Source: an uncultured Eubacteriales bacterium (GTDB lineage: Bacteria > Bacillota > Clostridia > Oscillospirales > Oscillospiraceae). From it: a DNA stretch of 12,606 nt. The number at the start of each line of letters is the position of its first letter. Position 1 is the stretch's first letter. The position numbers and the translations under genes were made by a program. This document shows positions 1 through 6,576 of this stretch, piece by piece. The DNA lies in assembly GCA_900549405.1 (NCBI GenBank), contig URNZ01000056.1:1-12606 (forward strand), given 5' to 3'. The notes under the pieces are model-generated. The model was not told where the DNA came from and did not search any database. It was given only the letters and a program-made list of their open reading frames with translations.

Positions 1-1005
1 TACCTGGTGGGGGCCCTGCTGGGCCGCTTCGGCCGGGCGGAAGTGCCCCCACCCGGCGGGTGTGACCTGGGGGTGCGGCCCATCGACCAACACCTGAAGG
101 GCTTCTCCGCCATGGGGACCCGGATTCAGGTGGAGAACGGCTTTATCCATGCCGCCGCCCCCACCGGCCGGCTCCACGGTGCGCAGATCTACCTGGACGT
201 GGTGTCTGTGGGCGCCACCATGAACATCCTCCTGGCCGCTGCGCTGGCCGACGGGCTGACCATCATCGAAAACGCCGCCAAGGAGCCCCACATTGTGGAC
301 TTGGCCAACTTCCTCAACTCCATGGGCGCCGACATCATGGGGGCAGGGACCGACGTGATCAAGGTCCGAGGGGTCAAGAAACTCCGGGGCGGGGTGTACT
401 CCATCATCCCCGACCAGATTGAGGCGGGCACCTACATGACCGCGGTGGCTGCCGCCGGGGGCGAGGTGCGCATCAACAACATCATCCCCAAGCATCTGGA
501 CTGCATCACCGCCAAGCTGGTGGAGATGGGCGTGGATGTGGAGGAGCAGGACGACGCCGTGCTGGTCCGCCGGGACGGCCCCATCAGCCGGGTGAACGTG
601 AAGACTATGCCCTATCCCGGCTTCCCCACCGACATGCAGCCCCAGATCGCCGCGGTGCTCTGCCTGGCCCAGGGGACCAGCGTGCTCACCGAGGGCGTTT
701 GGGAGAACCGCTATCGCTATGTGGACGAGTTCCGCCGCATGGGGGCCCACATCCAGGTGGACGGCAAGGTGGCCGTCATCGAGGGCGTGGAGCAGCTTAC
801 CGGGGCGCCGGTCCACGCCTGCGACCTGCGGGCCGGCGCGGCCATGGTCATCGCCGGGCTGTCTGCCAAGGGTGTGACCGAGGTGGACGGCATCTATCAC
901 ATCGAGCGGGGCTATGAGACCCTGGTGGAGAAGCTGTCCGCCGTGGGCGCGGACATCCGCACCATTGTGGTCCCCGACGAGGAGGCCCCCGCCCAGGTGG
1001 GCTGA
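1..1005 (+). CDS. murA: UDP-N-acetylglucosamine 1-carboxyvinyltransferase, 5' end cut off by the window
   Basis: This enzyme transfers enolpyruvate from PEP to UDP-GlcNAc in the cytoplasm, the first committed step of peptidoglycan synthesis. The reading frame is open from base 1, and 334 codons remain before TGA. The family is about 418-430 residues, so roughly 85-95 N-terminal residues lie outside the window. The catalytic Cys (codon at 61-63) sits in [14 protein letters not shown], the fosfomycin-reactive loop. Later come [10 protein letters not shown], which holds the general acid/base Asp, and [15 protein letters not shown] and [13 protein letters not shown], all typical of EPSP-synthase-fold MurA. 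It runs in the same direction as walJ, 34 nt downstream, so the genes may be cotranscribed. Firmicutes often carry two paralogues (MurA and MurZ/MurAB), and I cannot tell which this is. Identity as MurA is very secure. Confidence 0.96.
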   Translation, partial: YLVGALLGRFGRAEVPPPGGCDLGVRPIDQHLKGFSAMGTRIQVENGFIHAAAPTGRLHGAQIYLDVVSVGATMNILLAAALADGLTIIENAAKEPHIVDLANFLNSMGADIMGAGTDVIKVRGVKKLRGGVYSIIPDQIEAGTYMTAVAAAGGEVRINNIIPKHLDCITAKLVEMGVDVEEQDDAVLVRRDGPISRVNVKTMPYPGFPTDMQPQIAAVLCLAQGTSVLTEGVWENRYRYVDEFRRMGAHIQVDGKVAVIEGVEQLTGAPVHACDLRAGAAMVIAGLSAKGVTEVDGIYHIERGYETLVEKLSAVGADIRTIVVPDEEAPAQVG

Positions 1006-1039
1006 CCCGCCTGAGGCTTGTAAGAGGAGATAGAGACCC

Positions 1040-1873
1040 TTGCTGACCTTTACCACCCTGGCCAGCGGCTCCAGCGGAAACGCGGCGCTGGTCTCCTGTG
1101 GAGACACCCACGTGCTGCTGGACGCCGGGATATCCGCCAGACGCATCACCACCGGGCTGAAGAGCCTGGGGGTGGACCCGGCGGACCTGTCGGCCATTCT
1201 GATCACCCACGAGCACCAGGACCACGTCAGCGGTCTGGCGGTGCTCACCAAGAAAATAAGGCCCCCTATCTATGCCACCCCAGCCACCTGCGGCCAGCTG
1301 GCAGATCAGCTCCCCCACGGGGCGGAGCTGCTGCAAAGCCGACTGCCGGGGGCTGGCTTTGCTGTGGGCGAGCTGTGGATCGAGCCCTTCGCCACCCCCC
1401 ACGACGCGGCGGGCAGCGTGGGCTATGTCCTGTCCGGCGGCGGGCGGACCATGGCCCTGTGTACCGACCTGGGCTATGTCACCGACCAGGTGCGCCAGGC
1501 GGTGGCCGGGTGCGACTTGCTGGTGTGCGAGACCAACTATGACCCGGACTGGATGCGCACCGGCCCCTATCCCTATGCCCTGAAGCAGCGCATCATGGGC
1601 GACCACGGCCACCTGTCCAACCAGGACGGGGCGGAGCTGGCCGCTATGAGTGTGCAGTCCGGGGCCAGCATCGTGATCTTGGCCCATCTGTCGGCGGAGA
1701 ACAACACCCCCGCCCGGGCGCTGGAGACGGTGAGCCGCCGCCTGCGGGCCATGGGCTGTGACCCGGAGGAGGACATCACCCTGGCCGTGGCCCCCCGTAA
1801 AGAGGTAGGCCCCACCTATCGCCTGGAGCGGCGGCTGGCCGCGGCGGGGGAGAAGGAGGGCGGCCTGTGCTGA
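1040..1873 (+). CDS. walJ: WalJ/YycJ-type MBL-fold metallohydrolase
   Basis: A 277-residue metallo-beta-lactamase-fold protein of the YycJ (WalJ) family, predicted to be a cytoplasmic metal-dependent nuclease. In Bacillus and streptococci it is encoded with the WalRK system and linked to coordinating cell division with DNA replication. The N-terminus LASGSSGNA is characteristic of the family. The metal ligands are visible: THEHQDH (H57, H59, D61, H62), H121 in ATPHDA, D143 in CTDLG, and H216 in LAHLS. The start is TTG, chosen because GAGGAG at 1024-1029 lies 10 nt upstream and the family N-terminus begins here. The stop overlaps the rlmH start. No WalRK pair flanks the gene, although walJ-rlmH adjacency is kept as in many Firmicutes. 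The biochemical substrate is not established from the sequence. Confidence 0.9.
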   Translation: MLTFTTLASGSSGNAALVSCGDTHVLLDAGISARRITTGLKSLGVDPADLSAILITHEHQDHVSGLAVLTKKIRPPIYATPATCGQLADQLPHGAELLQSRLPGAGFAVGELWIEPFATPHDAAGSVGYVLSGGGRTMALCTDLGYVTDQVRQAVAGCDLLVCETNYDPDWMRTGPYPYALKQRIMGDHGHLSNQDGAELAAMSVQSGASIVILAHLSAENNTPARALETVSRRLRAMGCDPEEDITLAVAPRKEVGPTYRLERRLAAAGEKEGGLC

Positions 1874-2349
1874 GCGTACATCTCATCTGTGTGGGCAAGC
1901 TGAAGGAGAAGTTCTATCTGGCCGCCTGCGCCGAATATCAAAAGCGCCTGGGGGCCTATTGCAAATTAGAGCTGACGGAGCTATCTGAGGAGCGCCTGCC
2001 CCAGAACCCCTCCCGGGCCCAGATCGACGCCGCCCTGGAGCGGGAGGCGGCGGCCATCCGGGGGAAGATCCCCCCGAACTCCTGCCTGGTGGCCCTGTGC
2101 GTGGAGGGCAAGCCCCACTCCAGCGAGGAGCTGGCCCGGCTGGTGCGCAGCTGGCAGGACAGCGCCGCCCGGCACCTGGTCTTTGTCATCGGCGGCTCCT
2201 TCGGTCTGGCGGAGAGCCTGAAAAAGGAGGCCAAGGTGCGCCTGTCCATGTCCCCCATGACCTTTCCCCACCACCTGGCCCGGGTCATGGTGCTGGAGCA
2301 GATCTATCGGGCCTTTAAGATCAACGAGGGCTCCAGCTATCACAAATAA
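1867..2349 (+). CDS. rlmH: 23S rRNA (pseudouridine(1915)-N(3))-methyltransferase
   Basis: RlmH is a SPOUT (trefoil-knot) SAM-dependent methyltransferase that methylates pseudouridine 1915 in helix 69 of 23S rRNA on assembled ribosomes. The 160-residue length fits the family. Diagnostic motifs are VGKLKEK near the N-terminus, FVIGGSFGL (106-114) in the SAM-binding knot, LSMSPMTFPHHLAR (126-139), EQIYRA, and the conserved C-terminal tail ending YHK. The GTG start overlaps the walJ stop by 7 nt, and a purine-rich GGAGAAGGAGGGCGG stretch in the walJ 3' end (1848-1862) serves as ribosome binding site, so translation is likely coupled. A strong terminator follows directly. Identification is secure. 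Confidence 0.97.
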   Translation: MLSVHLICVGKLKEKFYLAACAEYQKRLGAYCKLELTELSEERLPQNPSRAQIDAALEREAAAIRGKIPPNSCLVALCVEGKPHSSEELARLVRSWQDSAARHLVFVIGGSFGLAESLKKEAKVRLSMSPMTFPHHLARVMVLEQIYRAFKINEGSSYHK

Positions 2350-2353
2350 GCAT

Positions 2354-2391
2354 AAAAAAGCATCCTGTGCCGCGGCACAGGATGCTTTTTT
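2354..2391. terminator. Bidirectional intrinsic terminator between rlmH and rpiB
   Basis: The 12-bp perfect stem GCATCCTGTGCC / GGCACAGGATGC (2360-2371 with 2374-2385) is flanked by six A on the left and six T on the right. It can therefore end transcription from both strands: murA-walJ-rlmH on + and rpiB on -. It starts 5 nt after the rlmH stop. Confidence 0.95.
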
Positions 2392-2405
2392 AGAAAGATC
2401 CGGCG

Positions 2406-2846
2406 TTACCAGTCGTTCTCGATGGCCATCAGGGCGTTGACCCGGCGCTCGTGGCGGCCGCCCTCGAACTGGGTGTTCAGGAAGGTGTCCACGATGTTCT
2501 CGGCCAGATTCTTGCCCACGATGCCCGCGCCCATGGCCAGCATGTTGGCGTTGTTGTGCCGCCGGGTGAGGGAGGCGGACAGGGGGTCGCCGCACAGGGC
2601 GCAGCGGATGCCACGGACCTTGTTGGCGGCGATGGAGATGCCGATGCCGGTGGTGCAGATGACGATGCCCCACTCACACTGGCCGGAGGCCACGGCCTGG
2701 GCGGCGGCCTTGCCAAAGGCGGGGTAGTCGCAGCTCTCGGTGCTGTCGGTGCCGAAGTCCTGACAGGTGATGCCCTTGGCGGCCAGATAGGCCTTGATGT
2801 GCTCCTTCAAGGGATACCCGCCGTGGTCAGAAGCGATTGCGATCAT
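2406..2846 (-). CDS. rpiB: Ribose 5-phosphate isomerase B
   Basis: RpiB interconverts ribose 5-phosphate and ribulose 5-phosphate in the non-oxidative pentose phosphate pathway (RpiB/LacA/LacB family, cytoplasmic). The 146 residues match the family length. Visible are the N-terminal ASDHGGYPLKEH (D7, H8) and the catalytic Cys64 in VICTTGIGISIAANK, the loop that stabilises the high-energy intermediate. GIRCALC, RRHNNANMLAMGA with H97, and GGRHERRV with H132 near the C-terminus follow. The common ICGTG loop reads ICTTG here, a variant I believe also occurs in clostridia. The ATG is preceded by AGGAGG nine bases away. The gene is monocistronic, between its own promoter and the shared terminator. 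LacAB-type or allose isomerases are alternatives, but there are no sugar-utilisation neighbours to suggest them. Confidence 0.94.
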   Translation of the reverse strand: MIAIASDHGGYPLKEHIKAYLAAKGITCQDFGTDSTESCDYPAFGKAAAQAVASGQCEWGIVICTTGIGISIAANKVRGIRCALCGDPLSASLTRRHNNANMLAMGAGIVGKNLAENIVDTFLNTQFEGGRHERRVNALMAIENDW

Positions 2847-2913
2847 AGTGATGTTCCTCCTACTGTCTATGTCACGCGCCGGATACCCGGGCGCGATTTA
2901 CTTGCTATTACCC

Positions 2914-2942
2914 ATTGTAGTTGGTTTCGCCAAGATTTGCAA
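2914..2942 (-). promoter_or_regulatory. Sigma-A-type promoter of rpiB
   Basis: Read on the - strand, TTGCAA (2942-2937), a 17-nt spacer, then TACAAT (2919-2914), 5 of 6 matches to the -10 consensus. Transcription would start near 2907 and leave a leader of about 60 nt before rpiB. Confidence 0.7.
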
Positions 2943-3003
2943 GGCATATCCAGACAGATTTCCGGGGGAAAATCTTAAAATCGTTCAGGGGGAGGCAAAA
3001 TCG

Positions 3004-3046
3004 CCTTCCCCTGGGGGAAGGTGCCCCCGCAGGGGGCGGATGAGGG
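3004..3046. repeat. Two-stem structured repeat, short copy
   Basis: Two adjacent perfect hairpins: CCTTCCCC-TG-GGGGAAGG (3004-3021) and GCCCCC-GCA-GGGGGC (3023-3037), followed by GGATGAGGGG. The same order (stem, TG, stem with loop GCA, then GGA) recurs at 12451-12500 with different stem bases. This marks a dispersed genomic repeat family rather than a gene-specific terminator. The rest of 2943-3074 shows no gene. Confidence 0.6.
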
Positions 3047-3074
3047 GAACGCCACCGATAACCGAGCGCTCTCA

Positions 3075-3135
3075 GTAATCACGGGGACGGTTCTTGTGAT
3101 TAGTGCCTAATCAGAAGAACCGTCCCCATGATTAC
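3075..3135. repeat. REPIN-like double palindrome
   Basis: The 21-nt arms 3075-3095 and 3115-3135 are inverted copies with one mismatch. The 19-nt centre itself contains TGATTAG-TGC-CTAATCA (3097-3113), so the whole 61 nt can fold into one long hairpin. Each half is also a palindrome: TAATCAC (3076-3082) and GTGATTA (3096-3102) flank GGGGACGGTTCTT. Two REP-like units in inverted orientation is the layout of a REPIN mobilised by a RAYT (Y1) transposase. No transposase is in the window. It lies 8 nt past the ABC ATPase stop and may also stop transcription, although there is no U-tract. Confidence 0.75.
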
Positions 3136-3143
3136 AAGGGGGC

Positions 3144-3746
3144 CTATTGGTGCGCACCATCAACCGTGACACGCCGTAACGGCGGCCCGTCCAGCTCCAC
3201 CACCTGATCTGCCAGGGGCAGCAGCGCCTGGTCGTGACAGGTGAGGATGGTGGGCAGGTGCAGCTCCCGGATGCGCGTTAAAATGCGCCGGGCCCGGTCT
3301 GTGTCCACGCCGGAGAAGGGCTCGTCCATCAAATAGAGCCGCCCGCCCAGGGCCAGGCACCGGGCCAGGGCCAGCCGCCGGGCCATGCCGCCGGAGAGCT
3401 GGGCGGGATAGCGCTCCCCCTCCCCCTCCAGCTCGGTCAGAGCCAGCCACCTCTGCCACTCCCCCCGCCGCTGCCGGGGCAGCACGTCGGTCAGCTGCTG
3501 CCGGGCGGTGCGCCAGGGGAACAGCCGGTCCTCCTGAAAGAGAAAGGCCGTCTCCCCGGGGGCGACGCCGGAGATGCTGCCCTCTTCGGGCTGCTCCAGC
3601 CCCGCCAGCAGACGCAGCAGCGTGGTCTTGCCGCAGCCGGATGGTCCCCGCAGGATCGTTATCCCGGTTTCGGGCAGGACCAGGGAGAAGCGGTCCAGCA
3701 CCGTCCGCTGGCCGTATCTCAGGGTCACGTTTTCAACTTGGATCAT
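3144..3746 (-). CDS. ABC transporter ATP-binding protein, NitT/TauT type
   Basis: The cytoplasmic ATPase that would power the neighbouring permease and lipoprotein. Over 200 residues one sees Walker [10 protein letters not shown] (34-42), Q-loop Gln71 in [11 protein letters not shown], the signature LSGGM (117-121) followed by [14 protein letters not shown], Walker B LYLMDEP with Glu142, and the switch His171 in LTCHDQ. All catalytic elements are intact. It is short for the SsuB/TauB/ThiZ group (about 240-260), with little C-terminal extension. The start codon overlaps the permease stop as ATGA, and GGGAGAA upstream can act as ribosome binding site, so it is translationally coupled. It is the last gene of the operon. 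The substrate cannot be read from the ATPase. Confidence 0.92.
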   Translation of the reverse strand: MIQVENVTLRYGQRTVLDRFSLVLPETGITILRGPSGCGKTTLLRLLAGLEQPEEGSISGVAPGETAFLFQEDRLFPWRTARQQLTDVLPRQRRGEWQRWLALTELEGEGERYPAQLSGGMARRLALARCLALGGRLYLMDEPFSGVDTDRARRILTRIRELHLPTILTCHDQALLPLADQVVELDGPPLRRVTVDGAHQ

Positions 3747-4528
3747 GCGCCGTTCTCCCTTCTCTTATCCCGCTCTAACAAAGCCCGCAGCAGGCCCTCC
3801 AGCAGCAGGGACAGGGCCACCACCGCCACCGTCCAGGCGAAGAGATCGGGGATATCCAGATAGAGCTTGCTGTTATAGATCTGGGTGCCGATGGCCGGGC
3901 GTGGGATACACAGTACCTCGGCGGCCACCCCCGACTTCCAGGCCAGGCCCATGGCGGTGGTGACGGCGGCCAGGAAATAGGGCCGCAGGCTGGGCAGATA
4001 AATAAGCCGCACCCGCTTCCACCAGGAAAAGCGATAGGCCGCCGCCAGTTCCAGCAGCTTGGGGTCGGTCTCCCGGATACCCCGGCACAGATTGCCCCAC
4101 ACCACGGGCAGCACCATCAGCCCGGCGATGACCCCGGGGACAAAGGTCCGGTCTGTCCACAGCAGGATCAGCAGAATGAAGGAGGCCACCGGCGTGGCCC
4201 GGATCACCCGCACCGGCAGGGCGATGAGCCGCCCGGCCCAGGGGGAGGCGCAGGCCGCCGCGGCTAAAACCGCCCCCAGCAGGGTCCCCGCCCCCATGCC
4301 CGCCAGAATGCGGCCCAGGGACACCAGCACCGTCTGCCAGAATTCTCCCGTCTGCCCCAGGCGGATGAGGGCGCGGGCCACGGTGACGGGATAGGGCAGC
4401 AGCAGCTCGTTTCCTCGGCCCCCCACCCGGCGGTCCACCAAAAAGGCCCCAAGCTGCCAAACCCCCAGCCAGAAGGCCGGGGGCAGCAGCAGGGCTATTT
4501 TGTTTTTCAGGGATTTACTCCGCCCCAT
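3743..4528 (-). CDS. ABC transporter permease, NitT/TauT type
   Basis: An inner-membrane permease of the binding-protein-dependent family (SsuC/TauC/NrtB group), 261 residues. It has an N-terminal hydrophobic segment (about 10-32), further membrane spans around 66-95, 105-125, 130-147, 182-205 and 228-248, and an EAA-type coupling loop, [20 protein letters not shown] (160-179), that docks on the ATPase. Sequences such as [13 protein letters not shown] and LPVVWGN are typical of the group. The start overlaps the 3' end of the lipoprotein gene by 14 nt and has no clear Shine-Dalgarno, so translation probably depends on re-initiation after the upstream gene. Sulfonate, taurine, nitrate, bicarbonate and pyrimidine importers all share this fold, so the substrate is open. 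Confidence 0.92.
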   Translation of the reverse strand: MGRSKSLKNKIALLLPPAFWLGVWQLGAFLVDRRVGGRGNELLLPYPVTVARALIRLGQTGEFWQTVLVSLGRILAGMGAGTLLGAVLAAAACASPWAGRLIALPVRVIRATPVASFILLILLWTDRTFVPGVIAGLMVLPVVWGNLCRGIRETDPKLLELAAAYRFSWWKRVRLIYLPSLRPYFLAAVTTAMGLAWKSGVAAEVLCIPRPAIGTQIYNSKLYLDIPDLFAWTVAVVALSLLLEGLLRALLERDKRRENGA

Positions 4529-5564
4529 AATAGAAGGCGTCGTAGGGCATGGAGCCGCCGATGGAATCGGGGTTGGCCTGGAACAGCACCTGGTAATACT
4601 CCTCCAGGGTGGCCTTCATGTCCGCGCCGGTGATAAAGGTCAGGTTGCACTGGGGCAGGGCCTTGGCGGCGATCTGCTCGTTGGCGGTGATGCCCAGCTC
4701 GCCCACCAAGGCGGCGGCACCGGCGACTCCATGCTCGTCGCTCATAAAGGTGATGGAGTCGCCGTACAGGTCCAGGAAGGCGTCCACCGTCTCGGGGTGC
4801 TCCTCAATAAACTGGGTGCGGCCCACCACGCAGCCCATGGCCAGGGAGCCCTGGCCCAGCTTGTCCCACTCGTCGGACAGGGACAGGGCCTGGCGCACAC
4901 CCTGGTCCTTCATCATCAGGGCGGTGGCGGCGGGGACGGGGAGCATACAGATGGCGCTGTCGCTGGAGGCCATCTGGGCGGTGACCTCCTGGGCAGTCAT
5001 CCACTGGATGTCCACCTGGCTTGGGTCCACGCCATTCTGGGTCAGCAGGTAATTGAGCACATACTCCGGGTTGGCGCCCTGGCCGGTGGCGTACACCGTC
5101 TTGCCCGCCAGGTCGGTCATGGACTGGACGGAGTCCCCCTTCTCCAGGATATACAGCACGCCCAGGGTGTTCACGGCCAGCACCTGAATGCCGCCGTCCG
5201 TCTTGGCGGCCAGGTTGGCGGCCACATTGGTGGCCACAGCGGCGATGTCGGCGGTGCCGTTGACCAGGGCGTCGGTGACCTCCTTGTTGTCGGCAACCAC
5301 GGTGGAATTCAGGGCCACGGGGCAGTCGGCGGGGGAGGTCTCGGCGCTGTAATACTTCATCAGATAGGCCGCGCCCACCCCGGTGGGGCCGGACAGGGCC
5401 ATAAAGTTCACGTCGGTCTTATCCACCGGCTGCTGAGACTGGCGGGCGGAGGCGGAGGTGTTGTCGACAGGCTGAGAGGAGCTGTCGTTGGTTTTGCTGC
5501 CGCAGCCGGCCAGCAGGGACAGGGTCATGGCGGCGGCCAGCAGCAGAGACAGAGTCTTTTTCAT
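4515..5564 (-). CDS. ABC transporter substrate-binding lipoprotein, SsuA/THI5-like
   Basis: The extracytoplasmic binding protein of the transporter, 349 residues from the chosen start. It opens MKKTLSLLLAAAMTLSLLAGC, a lipoprotein signal peptide with lipobox LAGC (lipidated Cys21), then a Ser/Thr/Asn/Gln-rich linker. The mature part has features of the NMT1/THI5-like periplasmic fold: GPTGVGAAYLMKYY, NGTADIAAVATNVAANL, DLAGKTVYATGQGANPEY, and FIEEHPETVDAFLDLY. The frame stays open back to a GTG at 5609 that overlaps the regulator stop. I prefer the ATG at 5564 because AAAGGA lies 8 nt upstream and the signal peptide then begins normally; ATG 5570 is also possible. Ligand unknown. The protein lacks any sequence cue that would separate sulfonate, nitrate or pyrimidine binding. 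Confidence 0.9.
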   Translation of the reverse strand: MKKTLSLLLAAAMTLSLLAGCGSKTNDSSSQPVDNTSASARQSQQPVDKTDVNFMALSGPTGVGAAYLMKYYSAETSPADCPVALNSTVVADNKEVTDALVNGTADIAAVATNVAANLAAKTDGGIQVLAVNTLGVLYILEKGDSVQSMTDLAGKTVYATGQGANPEYVLNYLLTQNGVDPSQVDIQWMTAQEVTAQMASSDSAICMLPVPAATALMMKDQGVRQALSLSDEWDKLGQGSLAMGCVVGRTQFIEEHPETVDAFLDLYGDSITFMSDEHGVAGAAALVGELGITANEQIAAKALPQCNLTFITGADMKATLEEYYQVLFQANPDSIGGSMPYDAFYYGAE

Positions 5565-5605
5565 GTTCATGTTCCTTTCTCGATGGTCTTGATGGGTGCT
5601 TTCTC

Positions 5606-6274
5606 TCACAGGACGGACTCCAGGGCGGCCAGGTCGGGGATCAGGATGGTTTTGCCCCGGCGGACGATGAGGGCGCTTTTCTCCAGCGCCTCAAAGGCCC
5701 GATAGAGGGAGGCCCGGCTGATGCCCAGCCGCTGGGCCAGCCCGGAGGCGGTGCAGGTGACGCTGCCCCCCTGGCCGTTGGCCAGCAGATAGCGGGCCAG
5801 TTTGCCCTCCGCCCCGGCCTGGGCCAGGGATTGCAGGCGGCTGGACAAAAACCGGATGCGTCCGGTGAGATAGCGCAGATAGTTTTCCCGGATCTTGGGC
5901 TGTTGTTCCAGCATCCGGTCGATGAGGGCCTGGTCCAGCATGAGACAGCGGCTGGGCTTGCGGGCGGTGATGGTGGTGGCATACTGGGGGGCGTCGCAGT
6001 ACAGGGCGGCGGCGCCGAACAGCTCCCCCGGCTCCAGACAGCTGACGGTCAGCTCCCCCTTGGTCACCTGAAGGCTGCCCGACAGCAGCACCCCCAGGCG
6101 GCGGGAGAAGTGCTGGGGACTGTATACCACCTGGCCCCCGGAGAAGGAGACCAGCTCCGCCCCCGGCTCGTCCAGCAGCCGGGCTATCCCGTCCTCCGGC
6201 ACCCCCCGCAGCAGCGGGCACCGCCCCAGACACGCCAGGTCCTGTTTCTCCAGCGTCAGGGTGATCGCCTCCAA
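5606..6274 (-). CDS. Crp/Fnr-family transcriptional regulator of the ABC operon
   Basis: A 222-residue regulator (from the TTG at 6274) with an N-terminal cyclic-nucleotide-binding-like beta-barrel (about 25-115), a dimerisation helix (about 116-150), and a C-terminal winged helix (HTH about 176-195, SGLAQRLGISRASLYRAFEA). The loop that binds the cAMP phosphate in E. coli CAP (Arg-Ser) reads PQYATTITA here and lacks the Arg, so cAMP is an unlikely effector. No FNR-type four-cysteine set is seen. It lies immediately upstream of the transporter genes and is probably their local regulator. The start is uncertain. The GGAGG at 6272-6268 overlaps the TTG codon itself and sits 8 nt before a CTG at 6259, so the true start may be that CTG, giving 217 residues. 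Confidence 0.88.
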   Translation of the reverse strand: MEAITLTLEKQDLACLGRCPLLRGVPEDGIARLLDEPGAELVSFSGGQVVYSPQHFSRRLGVLLSGSLQVTKGELTVSCLEPGELFGAAALYCDAPQYATTITARKPSRCLMLDQALIDRMLEQQPKIRENYLRYLTGRIRFLSSRLQSLAQAGAEGKLARYLLANGQGGSVTCTASGLAQRLGISRASLYRAFEALEKSALIVRRGKTILIPDLAALESVL

Positions 6275-6275
6275 A

Positions 6276-6298
6276 CTGTTTTATTTGAGACAAAACAG
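6276..6298. promoter_or_regulatory. Palindromic operator candidate over the crp-like transcription start
   Basis: CTGTTTT (6276-6282) and AAAACAG (6292-6298) form a perfect inverted repeat with a 9-nt centre. It directly abuts the -10 and covers the predicted start site. A 23-bp palindrome suits a dimeric Crp-family protein, and its position suggests autorepression. Which protein binds is an inference. Confidence 0.5.
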
Positions 6299-6327
6299 AT
6301 GGTAGCACACGGGCGCAGAAATGTCAA
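6299..6327 (-). promoter_or_regulatory. Promoter of the Crp-like regulator and ABC operon
   Basis: On the - strand, a perfect TTGACA (6327-6322), a 17-nt spacer, then TACCAT (6304-6299), 4 of 6 to the -10 consensus. Transcription would start near 6292, leaving a leader of only about 18-35 nt. The weak -10 beside a perfect -35 suits a regulated promoter. Confidence 0.7.
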
Positions 6328-6330
6328 TCG

Positions 6331-6357
6331 AAAAAAGAAAACCCCGGCGGGCCGGGG
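6331..6357 (-). terminator. Intrinsic terminator of the toxin mRNA
   Basis: Stem CCCCGGC/GCCGGGG (6342-6348 with 6351-6357) followed on the - strand by TTTTCTTTTTT (6341-6331). It ends leftward transcription from the toxin promoter just before the crp-like promoter and insulates the two units. Confidence 0.85.
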
Positions 6358-6359
6358 GA

Positions 6360-6387
6360 TTGACAAACGCTGGAAAGCAAGTATAAT
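6360..6387 (+). promoter_or_regulatory. Consensus promoter of the antisense (antitoxin) RNA
   Basis: Perfect TTGACA (6360-6365) and perfect TATAAT (6382-6387) with a 16-nt spacer. No protein gene follows on this strand. It is the strongest promoter by sequence in the window and fires against the toxin gene, as expected for an antitoxin RNA that must exceed its target. Confidence 0.88.
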
Positions 6388-6393
6388 AAGAAA

Positions 6394-6488
6394 TAGAAGA
6401 GGCGCTGCCGGTAGACGGGAGCCCCTCAACGATTGCGAAAAGTGGTAACCGTTAAGTGGCCAAACTTAGGGCGGTTACCTCTTTTTTA
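6394..6488 (+). ncRNA. Antisense RNA, predicted type I antitoxin (RatA/SR4-like role)
   Basis: A transcript of about 95 nt is bounded by the consensus promoter and the terminator hairpin with its U-tract. It contains a 5' stem, GAGGCGCT (6399-6406) with AGCCCCTC (6420-6427), one mismatch. The whole RNA is complementary to the 3' untranslated part and last five codons of the convergent toxin mRNA, since that mRNA should run on to the terminator at 6331-6357. Because it does not reach the toxin ribosome binding site, it would act through duplex formation and RNase III decay, as known for txpA/RatA and bsrG/SR4. The ends are predictions; the role is inferred from layout. Confidence 0.75.
6444..6487 (+). 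terminator. Terminator of the antisense RNA, overlapping the toxin stop
   Basis: Outer stem GGTAACCG/CGGTTACC (6444-6451 with 6472-6479) and inner stem TAAGT/ACTTA (6453-6457 with 6464-6468), then TCTTTTTT. The toxin stop codon (6475-6477) lies inside the right arm. A hairpin with this loop region (CCTAAGTTTGGC on the - strand) recurs, in my recollection, after clostridial holin-like toxin genes. Confidence 0.85.
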
Positions 6489-6570
6489 TGTTAAAGTAGA
6501 TATAAGCGATGAAATTCAAAGCCTGCACAAGCAGCAGACCGGTCTCAACGAGATCAGAATAACTCATCAT
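6475..6570 (-). CDS. Small hydrophobic holin-like toxin, type I TA system
   Basis: A 31-residue peptide opening MMSYSDLVETGLLL and ending YIYFNIKKR: short polar N-terminus, one membrane span (about residues 7-28), and a basic C-terminal tail. This is the pattern of the TxpA/BsrG/BsrE 'putative holin-like toxin' peptides of Firmicutes, which insert in the membrane and disturb the envelope or depolarise the cell. It is preceded by a near-perfect Shine-Dalgarno, GGAGGTGA (6584-6577), 9 nt (from GGAGG) before the first ATG; the second ATG at 6567 is also possible. A strong promoter, a structured leader and an opposing antisense RNA complete the module. At 96 nt it is easily missed by gene callers. 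Toxicity is inferred, not shown. Confidence 0.78.
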   Translation of the reverse strand: MMSYSDLVETGLLLVQALNFIAYIYFNIKKR

Positions 6571-6576
6571 GTCTAC

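Noticed and set aside
848..1687. 279-codon frame on the - strand opposite murA and walJ
   Set aside because: It runs against two securely identified genes, shows no family motif, and has shadow-like composition. The same reasoning applies to the long frames at 1981-2673 and 5691-6308.
3000..3140. CRISPR array or insertion-sequence remnant
   Set aside because: Only palindromic units without regular spacers, target duplications or transposase fragments are present. The REPIN and hairpin-repeat explanations fit better.
5565..5609. Lipoprotein start at the GTG overlapping the regulator stop (GTGA)
   Set aside because: It would place 15 mostly charged residues before MKKTLSLLL. AAAGGA is well placed for ATG 5564, so the shorter form is preferred, although coupling by the overlap cannot be excluded.
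4500..5705. Long open frame (about 400 codons) on the + strand opposite the lipoprotein gene
   Set aside because: It mirrors the real gene on the - strand, which has a lipobox and family motifs. Its translation is a low-complexity mix of Gly, His, Gln and Val caused by GC-rich third positions, and it lacks a ribosome binding site.
5606..6274. Iron-sulfur (FNR-type) sensing by the Crp-like regulator because of two N-terminal cysteines (CLGRC)
   Set aside because: FNR needs a set of three spaced N-terminal cysteines plus one central cysteine. Only two close cysteines are present, and a CPLL/CPLF motif at this place is common in non-FNR members.
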